A DNA stretch of 64,000 nucleotides, taken from Poa pratensis. Its lineage: Eukaryota > Streptophyta > Magnoliopsida > Poales > Poaceae. This document shows, one piece after another, positions 10,067-19,822 of this stretch; the first letter of the stretch is position 1, and every line of letters begins with the position of its first letter. The notes under the pieces are model-generated. The model worked only from the letters and a program-made list of their open reading frames with translations, did not search any database and was not told the DNA's origin. The DNA is taken from NCBI GenBank assembly GCA_947311845.1, contig CAMZMU010000063.1, positions 121,317,964-121,381,963 of the forward strand, given 5' to 3'. Position numbers and translations under genes: made by a program.

Positions 10067-10363
10067 CGCGGGGAGGCGGAGATGGGGAGGCAATATCTTA
10101 CCGGAGCGGAGCGCGGTGGAGGAGCCGATGACGCCGCCACAGATCCCTCCGGCATTGCACGGCGCCGCACCGGCGCAAGCTCGGACCAGCGGCTGCATTG
10201 GCCTCCGCTTGGCGGCGCCGCCGCGGCCGACCTCCTTCAAAGATTGCTCGACGGCAATGCGGATGGCCTCCGCCTCCGCCGCGTCCACGGGTTCCGGTGG
10301 CGCCGCCGCATCGGAAACCTCGTCCTCCGACTCCGAGCCCCAGTCGATGGATGAGGAAGACAT
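9556..10363 (-). CDS. Transposon-borne putative protein with a UIM-like helix (two-exon model)
   Basis: I do not recognise a named gene. Exon 1 would begin at the ATG at 10363 (MSSSSIDWGSESEDEVSD) and soon encodes EAEAIRIAVEQSLKE. This fits the ubiquitin-interacting motif pattern acidic-acidic-Φ-x-x-Ala-x-x-x-Ser-x-x-acidic. A good donor (G|GTAAGA) lies near 10102. An acceptor (GGAAG|AT) near 10008 follows a C-rich tract that includes the 35-base homopolymer, and joining them keeps frame. Exon 2 is Ala/Arg/Glu-rich, probably helical (AFRQLRKADPAAAERALRAA), and ends with DDPYAAFELLRRHRP, a basic tail and a stop at 9556. The gene lies wholly inside the Harbinger-like element and is either element-encoded or captured. 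The splice model is inferred; intactness of exon 2 over 140 codons supports coding. Confidence 0.5.
10032..10066. repeat. 35-base G homopolymer
   Basis: An uninterrupted run of G that falls within the proposed intron of the minus-strand gene, where it forms a C-rich pyrimidine tract. Length may be imprecise because such runs are prone to sequencing and replication slippage. Confidence 0.9.
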
Positions 10364-10733
10364 TGCGCCGGCCGCTCGAGCGGAGAAGGCGAGGTGGTGG
10401 GGTGGGGAGTGGAGTGAGGTAGGGTTACGGCCGGTGGGGATATTTGTGGGGACGGAGCTGCCACGCGGCGGAAGTCAGCGGCGACGGCCGGCCGTTCAGC
10501 GGCGACGGTCAGCCTCCGTAGTGGGTCCGCTTTGTCAGCGAGTAAGGGGCGGACGCGTCCGGGCCGCCCAAACCCGCCCCAGATTTGGGCTGGGTTTGGG
10601 GTGTGCCGGACCGCCCGGTCGTTTCGGATGGCTATGGGGGCCACGCTTGGGTGGCCGTTTTTGGGCCAAATGGCCTCCGGACCGTCCGCCCGGACGTATA
10701 GGGCGGGTTTGGGGCCTCCGGTTGGAGATGTTC

Positions 10734-13700
10734 TGACCATGCCAACGGCAATGCTGATGCAGAACTTTAACCAAGGGCCCCAAGATGGAGCCCCTAGACC
10801 CAAACAGACAGTCCATGTGATAACCCTATGCTCAAGTTCCCCACACCCATGTCTGTACTACGCTGCTGCCCGCTGCTCTACTTGCTGAAAATCTCCATGG
10901 CGTGAACCACTCATTGGTCAAGCACATCTTGTACCTCCACCAAATCGTCATGGACCTTATCCACAGGAATCTTCACCGGCACCACCTATGGCGAGACCAC
11001 GTCAGCATGGGACAATGTCTGTGTGCCACACACAAACTATGAGCACTTTGTCGTGTCCAAAAGTTGTGTGGGGATACATGAGCAGCGGCTACAAGTGGAA
11101 CTTGTGATCCAAGTTTTGGTATCATAGGTGTTGCCTACAGGTGTGTAGTAAGTAGTAACAAAACCCCAGTCGGAAATACTGCAGGGAAAATCTATGAGAA
11201 GCATGGTAGGCAACATGAATGGCACCTAGTTCAGGAGATTGCCTTTGATCTATCCATGACAAATAAAAAATTTGCCATGCAACAACAACGAACTGAGGAG
11301 CAAAGACACAACTTCTTATAAATGCATGCTCATGGATTGATAAATTACAACCAAAAAATGCTAATTATATTTCTAAATCTTATTTCTATATGTCAGTGAG
11401 GCAAAAAACTGTCTGTCCATCATTGAAGAAACATGACATTTATTTAGACTATGCATTTCAATTTAATTGAAGCTTTGGAAGGATAAATATACATTTACAC
11501 ATGAGAAGTTTTTTCTTAATTAGACAAGCCAAAATTTGGTTCGTGTTCTCACTGATAACGCAAAGAATGCTCAAGGATAAGGATTAGTGAACCACAAACA
11601 TGAATGGTGGAAGCACTATATTAAAATGTGATTAATTGGTCGGCACTTTCACGGGCAACATAAGGATATCCTGAAAAACAATTGTGTCCACTCAAAAGTC
11701 AGGCTCACATAAGCATCAGAAATATGACAGCTAATATTAACTCTGCAAGTTACTTATGTGATTCTTCTTTACATTGTATTCAATAACTATCGACTTATTT
11801 GATAGTAGAAAATTCCTTTGTGTAAGGAACCAAAAATAAACTTGGGCATTAGTACTTCATTTTGTTTAATTTCAGAAGTTCTACAAGAAAGAGACAACTA
11901 TTTAATATTGAATCAACTCCTTGCTTCTAGGAAGAACGGAAGGACACTCTAAAAAAGTACAGAACCTTCGTTACACTAAAGTGAAGTTTCTGCAAAACCA
12001 TATATGTAAGTTTTGGTATGACAAGTCCGCAAACGCCAACATAAATTTCCCGAAATTATAGTTTTTTTTTCCACATCTATAGTAAGAGAAAAAACTGGAT
12101 CTCTAAATAATAAAGTTGAACTACAAATCTTGCCCAAAACCCTACCTCCAAACTATAAATCTTGTGGCTAGATGTTTGTTTGTTACATGTAGAACCGAAT
12201 ATAAGTCCTAGAAAGAAGTTGATCTTAACATAGCTCGCAAGCACATTTTCAAACTAATCAAACATTTTGCTGGGCAAAAAGAACATTTTTGCATAAGTAG
12301 TTCAGTGCCAACTTGTTCTTATAGAAAAAGTCCCTGCGCTAAGGTACCGTTGCGTTGTACTTTCTGAATGGGCAACATATTACACTTGCACCATGGTTTG
12401 CTCCTTCTCTTATATTCCGCGTTTTGTTAAATAAGCCTCGTCTTGATCCCCTTTTCCTCATATCTTTCAACTTAGGATTGGCACTCATGTCATCTTGAAG
12501 TAAATCCAATACCCTAGAAGAACCTGGCATACTAACAACGGAGTTTAAGTCATATAATTTGCACTAACTACCCATTTCGAGGAACTGTAAACTGAAAATT
12601 TAGTAAGCATAAGTGGGCAGTAGTTATGTTATATGTTATACATTTAATTGGGATCAATAAGAGATCGAAGATAGTATCTTAATGATGTGCAAGGATACAT
12701 TGGAAAACACAAAATATGAGATCTAACATGAACATCCATAAGAACATCAATACCAAGACCAATTAAGATATATCTTTACTCATCCATTTACTCCCAATAG
12801 AAAGAAAAAATACTTATGAATTTAGTTGGTTAAATGAAACCTACAACATGGTAGTTACCAAAGGACATCTTGTCCACAATAATTCCTCTTAAGATCAACT
12901 TCTCATTTTTCCTGGTGAATTCTCAATATATGGCTATCTTTTAAGTGTTTATGTGTCTCCATCTAAAACTCACAAGGCAGTCAATGCACTTCTTCTGACT
13001 GTAGTGCTAGAATTGACGATAAGAGGAAAATGTAAATAGGATATAAATTGAAACGAAGACAGTACAGGTTATATTTATGAAATAGATAAACATTCTTAAG
13101 ACCTATGATCAGATCATATGTGAGGCGTGAACTTTTGATCAAATTTTCTGCAGTCTATAAACGTCTTTGACAACAAATACGTTTACTCATAATCAACCTA
13201 TACATCTAACTGAACTGATGTACTCCCATTCAATCTAGCTGAACCACAAAAATCAAAATAAACACTACAACTATTACTAACCTTATAGGCTGAGCTAAGT
13301 ACCAGCCAAACAATTTATGGACAGATCGAGTGTGCTGAAAAACTATCTAAGATATATCTTTTGAGAAACAAATGTCTGAAAGCATGGAAATGAGCAACCA
13401 CTCTACACAAAATAAATTAGATGTGAAAACATTTACCTTTTATGAGATTGTCCTGACCATTTACCTGCTAGTAAATGCCAACTTGCTCGCAATTTTAAAA
13501 CATATTTGTGCACCAAACCCCCAAAACAGGATAATTTTCTGTCATCCTGATATAAGTACAAGGCCAAGTTCATGCATGAATAGATTGCAGCATATAAAGA
13601 TAAGTAAATTGGAAATTTTTTGAAGTTCCCTTCTAAATTTAAGTGGACTTGCAGAAGAGAGCCAATTAGTTCTGCTGGCACTTTGGAAAAATACTCACAT

Positions 13701-15868
13701 ATTATTTAGTTATTCAACACCATATGCCTAGCCCTCTATGGAAGCATGTCTCACCAAACTTACCAGCATTTAATGTTGTCTAGAATTTTATAGCACGACG
13801 GAGTCCCATATCTGCAACTTTATTTTCTTATCATAGATCAGAGTCATTCGACGCCTATAGTTGAGTTGTATGAGCCAGAATCACCTGTCAGTAAACTGCA
13901 ACATAAGTCATGTCTTCCCATTGAACGGAGGCTAGATGCAATTATACAAACTAATTGTATTGGTTTACACTGATTCATGAAAAGATTAAAAAATGAGACA
14001 ACCAAGTTTCTTCGAGTAAAATGTCTTAACACCTTTCTTCAAGGAATAAAAAAGTTTTAACACCTTGTTGTGTCCCAACACCGTGTGTTTGATGATCCTT
14101 TATGCTGAATTGTAGTATACGGAATCAATATAAAAATCTTATGCAACATTTACATTAGATTCCATTAAAATAGAAAGAAAAAAGGATGTGAACTGAAATT
14201 TAGTATAAATGTAAGGAATAGATGGTAAGAAATATTATCTAGACCGTGTGCACAATTAAAAAGTAACCACATTAGGCAACGAAGACATGACTAAATAATT
14301 GATTCAGAGTTCACTGCACGATACAAATTGCAAAAATAGAGATAAAATCGTGAAAAACTTAATCAGTACGGAATCCATATCTAGTCTAGCACACAAAGAA
14401 GAGCCGATCCACGTAAATCATTGATCTCCGAACATTCTCAATAAACATGCAACAGAAAATGAACTGTAATTCCTTGGATAGTAAAGGTAAGGTAACTTTA
14501 TCCATAGAAGAAACAATGTCAACGGGGCAGAAAAACCTACCTTCTATGTCTCTTGCACAGACTGGATCGATACAAGGCTACTTTCTTTCTGTTGGTGCAC
14601 TAACTCGACTATTTCGTCAGTATAATTTTCTTATAGCTCTCTGCGTAGTTAGAAGATTGAAAACAGTAAGAGGATAAACTCAGTATATTCGTCTGTTGAT
14701 ATTTGCACAAGCCCGACGTTTTAAAAAATCATAAGAAAAAGGGAGATACCATTGCATTGAGTAGTGATTATACATTCAGCTGTTCATAATAGCAACATAA
14801 GTGTCAGTAAATTAGATGCTCATGAACTCATGTGCAACAAAAGAAGAAGTGCAAAAGCATAATGAGGGTATTAAACCAGAGGCTGAGATCAGAAAGAATT
14901 TTTGGAAAACAAGGAAAAAGATAAACTATCTGAAATTTGATGAACTCTTCATGAGTCTTTTTATGTGTCAAACTAACTACACCAGGCTGTAGCTCATAAC
15001 GAATCTGAAAATGATAAACTAACTTTCAATGGTCGTGCGCCCTTCACATGCATGCTGGTTATAATTTAAACCAGTTATATGGATAAAATCCCAAGATTTC
15101 TAAGTATGGTCACAGCAACAAGAATTGTAGGTAAGAAAAGAATAACCAGAAATGCAGTGACCTGTTGCCGTGACCATCATTAATCATGGTCAGATAGACT
15201 GGACTAAGGGCAGCTGACGGTGGCGACCTCCTAGTCAGTGGGTGGGATGACATAGTTGGGAGGAAGCTAGCCATTACTGGGAGCTTGTGATCTTGGAGAT
15301 GCCTTCCTGGTTTACATCAACAAACTGAATGGAGAACGATGCATCATCACCTGTAGTAGGAATAAAATAAAACCAAAAAAATGTTCCCGAATTGTCGACA
15401 AAGAAGACTGCATGATTTACCTCACATGGACAGGCTGAAAACATCCTACAAATACATATTTCCTTAGTACACACTCGACGTGCAAGCTTACACACTCGAC
15501 GTGCAAGCTCCCAGTTCTCCTCCAGGCTGTAGTTCTCTAAGACGCTAAGGACGCTGTCCGGTCCGAGGCACGGGTGGGTGGGGAGTGGGGGAGCAGCGAG
15601 CCGGGAAGGAATAACATCAGCGGAAGAGGGGGATGGACGGAGGAGAGAGAGAGGCGGAGCTGCACCGATTAACGGCGGCGCGAGGAGGCATGGGAGGTGG
15701 CTGGGTTCTTTAGGCGACATGGCCATGGAAGGAGACGTGAGAAAGAAAATTGGGCCTTTTCTATTCCTGTGCATATCCGAGGAAGGCAAAGAGAAGACAC
15801 ACAGGACACGGGATAACGAGAAAATAATGGTCCAAGCAAGGACACGTCCTGTTAGGCTCTTATCAATC
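10734..15868. other. 5.1 kb AT-rich stretch without a supportable gene
   Basis: No reading frame over about 85 codons with recognisable content until 15274-15876, where a minus-strand frame begins in a GC-rich patch resembling a 5' UTR or first exon (about 15540-15730). A 21-bp tandem duplication (ACACACTCGACGTGCAAGCT, second copy directly adjoining) lies at about 15470-15511. The stretch could be a captured intron-rich gene or lncRNA inside a Helitron. No TIR, LTR or RNA gene was seen. Confidence 0.4.
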
Positions 15869-16619
15869 ACTAGCAAACTGCCCGTCCCGTGCTTCGCTAC
15901 GGGAGAAAAAACTAGAGTTTCAGTTTGGATTTAAATTCCGTAACGAATTACTTGTGAAGCGTTTTAAAAAGGGAAGAAAATGGTAGTGGCTTAATTGGGT
16001 CGTTAAATTATTTTCCAAATTTATAACTTTGGTTCCCCTGGACAGAGGATGTATTTCTTGACATTTAACAAAAGGATTCATTTTGAAAACATTTTTAGAA
16101 CTCAAGTGTTGAATTATACGGCTGAAATTCATCTCTGTATGTTGATCAACTAAAACAGATGCAAAAAGGAGAAGTAATGATGCCAAATTAAACTACATGG
16201 TCAGAGCTTCGCGCTGATGTAAAGTTTGTTAAATTTGGAGTTGTGGGTTGAAAGTTATGAATTTACAAAGTTTAGTGTGTTCTATGTTTATTTAAACAAA
16301 ATTTAGAAAGCAGATTAATCTCGGCCGTCCGTTGCAACTTAAACGGACGCTCCAGATTCTCCCGTACCTCTTCGGTGGAGTTCTTGCAAAAAGATCCGTG
16401 GATTTTCGGTAAATCACGAGTAAGTCAGTAGGACGTCCGCTCTGTGGACTACGGGTTAGTTTCCTAGTTTGTCAGGGGTTTTTTTGCAAAATGAAATTTC
16501 GAACCGGTATGCACTTAAGCGGTGGCAGTGGCTGTAATATGTCGAACACGCGAGGGCAAAATCGTCCAAAAAAAGGTTGGACGACAAGAAACTTTACTGC
16601 CTTTTATATTAGGTATAGA
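15869..16619 (-). mobile_element. Small non-autonomous Helitron (751 bp)
   Basis: The minus-strand 5' end at 16619 reads TCTATACCTAATATAAAAGG, followed by the conserved grass Helitron interior (ATTTTGCCCTCGCG, CGAACCGGTATG rev-comp region). The 3' end at 15869 is CTAGT preceded by the hairpin CCCGTAGCGAAGCACGGG, a classic Triticeae-type Helitron 3' terminus. No helicase or Rep is present. Flanking bases are T and G rather than the canonical A and T, so the two ends may not be a simple pair. The alternative is that 16619 belongs with 6561. Confidence 0.68.
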
Positions 16620-16825
16620 AAGAGGCATCGTCACCAAGGATATGGCTGTGTTGTTGATGGTGGGCCACAATCCATTAACTAACGAGAAGAAAAAAAGCAA
16701 ACAGCCAACCATAGAGACTACAGGCTAAAGAAAAGAGAAGACCAAATCCACCGGCTGAAGCTGCTAGGCTACCGGATAGACAAGAGACACACAAAGCCTA
16801 CTCTTCTAAACAGAAACCGGATTAA

Positions 16826-18397
16826 GGGCATCTCCAACGGGCTAGCGCAAACGGACACAAAAAACAGACTGATTTTGTCCGTTTGGGGTGGACTTGAAGT
16901 GTCCATCCCGGATTGTCCGCCCACTGCACCCAACGGCATGGCGCATATTTTTGCCCGGACAAGAGAGGAAGAAGTAGCATAGCAACTAAAACCAAATCAG
17001 AGGAGGAAACAACGGAGCGTCGTCATAAAATCAAACAGCTTGTGGGCAAGGTGATCACACAAAATCAAATCAAATCCAAAGAGGAAGAAGGACTAGCAGT
17101 GACAAAGAAGCAAATCCATGGACAAATAAGAACACAACTAGCAAATTTCCTCAACAGAGAGATGAAGAAAGAGAGAGAAGCAGCAAAATTCAGCACATCC
17201 ACGCGAGCACGGCCAGAGCCACCACGCGCGTTCGTCATTGCCTGGGATTGAAAACAAGCACCGAGGTGTGCCAAGAACCACAGAACTGACGTGAGAATCG
17301 GCACGGCCACCTCCGCGTGAGTCGATTGGGGCCTACACCTGTCGGCGGGCTGGCAAGCGAACACGGCACGGCCACCTCCGCGTGTGCTCGCCAGCGAAAC
17401 GAGGAGCGAGGCGTGGCGCTCGTGCTCGCCAGAGACCTCAGCGTCCAGGTCCGGCAAGACACGGCCGCCACCAGCGCCGAGCCCACGACGTCGTAGTAGA
17501 GTCGAGCGCACCCGAGAGGAGCTCGAGGCGACCGTCTTCGTGCACGCTCCGTTGCTCGAACGAGTTCCGCGGGGCACGACCTGTCTTGAGCTGACGAAAA
17601 GCGCCTCGACGAGCTCGGCGCGGCCAGCCCTAGAGCACGGCCGGCTGCAGGACCTGACCGCGGCCAGCCATGGAGCACGGCCCAAATTGCAGCAGCTCAC
17701 CGTGCGCTTGCCTCCGCCCGCGCGGCGTCATCCTGGCCGGCGGCAACCAGGTCGTTGTCCTGGCCGGCAACAGCGTCGACCAGACGGGAGAGAGATAGTT
17801 GGCCTTCTTGACCAGCCCCGCACGCACGCATCCAGGGAGTTGGCCGCCTCGCCTTGCCGTCCCGAGCAGCGCCGTCTCCGACGGCCGCGGCCCTCCCTGA
17901 CCACCAGCTCGAGCTCCGAGCTCTGCTGCTCCACCAGGTTCTAGTCCGCGTCCTCGGCGACGGCAACGCGTCGACCGACCGGGAAGGTGCTGGCTGGATG
18001 CGCTGCTCCGGCGACGGCAACGCGTCGACCGGCCGGGCAGGTGGTGGCTGGATGCGCTGCTCCGGCGACGACGACGGGGATGGATCGGGCCGGCGATGGC
18101 GTCGTCGCGGTGGTTGGGGAAAAGAGAGAGAAAAGGAAGGGAGAGAAAAGAATGAGTGGACCTGCTCTTGTGTCGCTGTCGTATGGGCCAGGCCAGACAC
18201 GAGAGCGGACAGAACGGACACGCGACAGTGTCCGGCTCACCCCAAATCCGGACCAAAATTGGGCCAGCTTTGGTCCAGAACGGACAGTCCGCGCGGACAA
18301 ATGTCTCTATGTGCCAGCCCGTTGGAAGCAGTCATTTGTCCGATCGGACAAAAACGGACATGCGTGGTCCGTTTGCGCCTTGCCGTTGGAGGTGCCC
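16826..18397. mobile_element. PIF/Harbinger-like DNA transposon (1572 bp, TSD TAA)
   Basis: Ends GGGCATCTCCAACGG and CCGTTGGAGGTGCCC are inverted repeats flanked by TAA on both sides (16823-16825, 18398-18400), a TWA duplication as expected for PIF/Harbinger. Similarity between the arms continues inward, with interspersed GTCCGTTTTTGTCCG-type motifs. No transposase is visible. The GC-rich middle (17240-18080) is open in several frames on both strands with no domain I recognise, and may be captured exon sequence. Confidence 0.8.
17957..18064. repeat. Tandem duplication, two 54-bp copies
   Basis: Units starting GCGACGGCAACGCGTCGACC occur at 17957 and 18011 with few differences, followed by a decayed third start at 18065. 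Because 54 is a multiple of three, open frames pass through it, which inflates the apparent coding potential of this GC-rich stretch. Confidence 0.8.
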
Positions 18398-18693
18398 TAA
18401 CAACGGGAGAGAAGCAAGGCAACCGGGTAGAGCATCAAACAGACAACCGGAAGGAAACTAAAAGGAAAAAAGATGACGAATGAGCTGACGTACGGCTCAG
18501 GTAGTACCCACCGGGCAGCAACACACAAGAGTAAGTTCAAAGTCAAATTAGGCGGCTGCAAATCCACACGACCACACGTCAAACAATGAGAGGCTAAAAA
18601 GACGGCGAGTGCGGAGCGCGCGAGAAACTCACGGGCTTTAGGATAGTAGTGTATTAGCACGGAGATAGTGTTGCATCGCTACGCAGAGCCACC
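18398..18693. other. Upstream region of the 204-aa frame
   Basis: Mixed-composition sequence with no gene. It may include the promoter of the frame at 18694. I see no clear TATA box within the last 100 bases. Confidence 0.35.
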
Positions 18694-19308
18694 ATGAGCC
18701 ATTCCTCAGAGGACGCCTGCAGCGACGACGCCGACCGCGCGCACATCCGCATCACTCGCGCGAGGCTGTCTTCTCCAGGCGCCAGCAGCGGCGCCGTGGC
18801 TCCCCATGTCCCTCGCGTCATACGCACGGCGGCGGCCGCCGGCTCGCCAGCGTACACCCGGGGCTACAGCCCCAAGCTGTCGGTGGACATGGCCGTCGCG
18901 CACAGCTGGGCGCCCTACGCGGTCGTCGTCAGCACGCTCCGCTCCCTCTCCCTCCTGTCCCTCAAGGGCGACGAATGCGCGGCGGCGAGGGACGCCGTCG
19001 AGGGGCTGTACGGACACCCCACGCCGTTCGGCGCCGCCCGGCGGTTCCCCGCGGGCGAGGTGTACGTGTGCCTGGACCGCCCGCCGATGGTCCGGAGGAT
19101 GCAGGGGATCCAGGAGCCGCTGGTCAAGGCGGCAGCGGAGGGGTACGGCGATGTGCTCGTCAGCGCAAGCTCCAGCTACATCCACGGGGTCGGCAACGCC
19201 CTCGACGAGGTCACGCGCGTCGGGCGTGACGACGACCGCGGCGCCCCTGTCCTGTATGACCGCGCCATCTTCGAGTCAGCGTTCCTCCTCACATGGACCG
19301 AGCCGTGA
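18694..19308 (+). CDS. Hypothetical protein, intronless, 204 aa, no recognised family
   Basis: An uninterrupted GC-rich frame from an ATG in good plant context (GCCACCATGA) to TGA. The frame is much longer than others nearby, and its amino-acid composition is ordinary rather than Arg/Pro-rich. The first 50 residues are Ser/Arg/Ala-rich and look disordered. Residues about 55-204 have the texture of a folded domain (SVDMAVAHSWAPYAVVV, GEVYVCLDRPPMVRRM, DVLVSASSSYIHGVGNAL). No signal peptide or clear membrane span is seen. I recognise no motif and assign no function. It lies between a Harbinger-like element and a MULE and outside both. It could be a lineage-specific host gene, a retrocopy or a fragment of a longer gene. 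Confidence 0.6.
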   Translation: MSHSSEDACSDDADRAHIRITRARLSSPGASSGAVAPHVPRVIRTAAAAGSPAYTRGYSPKLSVDMAVAHSWAPYAVVVSTLRSLSLLSLKGDECAAARDAVEGLYGHPTPFGAARRFPAGEVYVCLDRPPMVRRMQGIQEPLVKAAAEGYGDVLVSASSSYIHGVGNALDEVTRVGRDDDRGAPVLYDRAIFESAFLLTWTEP

Positions 19309-19822
19309 GAGCAGAGCCTAGTGTCATGCAGAGTTACATACAGAAGGCCTCTCGATCGAGGGGCATCTAGCCATGGATCGTGGCCAGTTGAACTGGGAGT
19401 AGTTTCGAAATGGCCTACCTTTGTCTGTTTCCATGAAATGTTAGGATGTCTGGTATACTCTGCTTGATGTATGTTCAAGACTTCAAGTTCTTCTATTTTT
19501 TGTTGCTTATGCATGCTCTGAACGGCCGCCGTATGATAACGGAACCCGGTCCCAAGGTTGTCTAAAAAAATGGTTCGAATGACGGAGTAATTTCCGAGCA
19601 AACTCGACCAAACGAACCAATGAAAGTCTCCATGTTCACTGTTCAGCATACCAACGCTCCAGAATATGACACAAAATTTGATGAAATCCACGGGAGATGC
19701 TATATCGCGCCCGCGAGCGACGCCTTTCACGTCGGCCGCCTGAAGGGACATGCTTCATGGGCCGCTCTCGGCCCAATAAGAAAAGCACAATGGTTTCCTT
19801 TTTCTGTTTTCCTTTTATTTTT
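19309..19822. other. Downstream flank, older transposon sequence
   Basis: No gene. The right part (from about 19690) and the sequence beyond 22496 probably form one older insertion that the MULE at 19823 split, since the T-rich tracts read through if the MULE and one 9-bp repeat are removed. Confidence 0.4.

Larger units (their letters stand above)
9266..10733 (-). mobile_element. PIF/Harbinger-like DNA transposon (1468 bp, TSD TGA)
   Basis: Termini GAGCATCTCCAACCGGAG (left) and CTCCGGTTGGAGATGTTC (right) form an inverted repeat, flanked by the 3-bp direct repeat TGA (9263-9265 and 10734-10736). The GCATCTCCAAC terminal core and 3-bp target duplication fit PIF/Harbinger elements of grasses, although TWA is the commoner duplication. 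No DDE transposase is visible. The interior is GC-rich and carries a candidate two-exon gene on the minus strand and a 35-base G run (10032-10066). Confidence 0.72.

Noticed and set aside
9870..10736. 288-codon plus-strand frame with a poly-Gly block
   Set aside because: The glycine run is the 35-base G homopolymer; the frame is antisense to the better-supported two-exon gene.
15274..15876. 200-codon minus-strand frame as a gene
   Set aside because: Starts in a GC-rich leader-like patch, runs through a 21-bp duplication and into AT-rich sequence with no domain; at best a captured leader.
17065..18483. Several 100-211-codon frames inside the second Harbinger-like element
   Set aside because: Overlapping frames on both strands, Arg/Ser/Pro-rich, inflated by a 54-bp in-frame tandem repeat; no recognisable domain.
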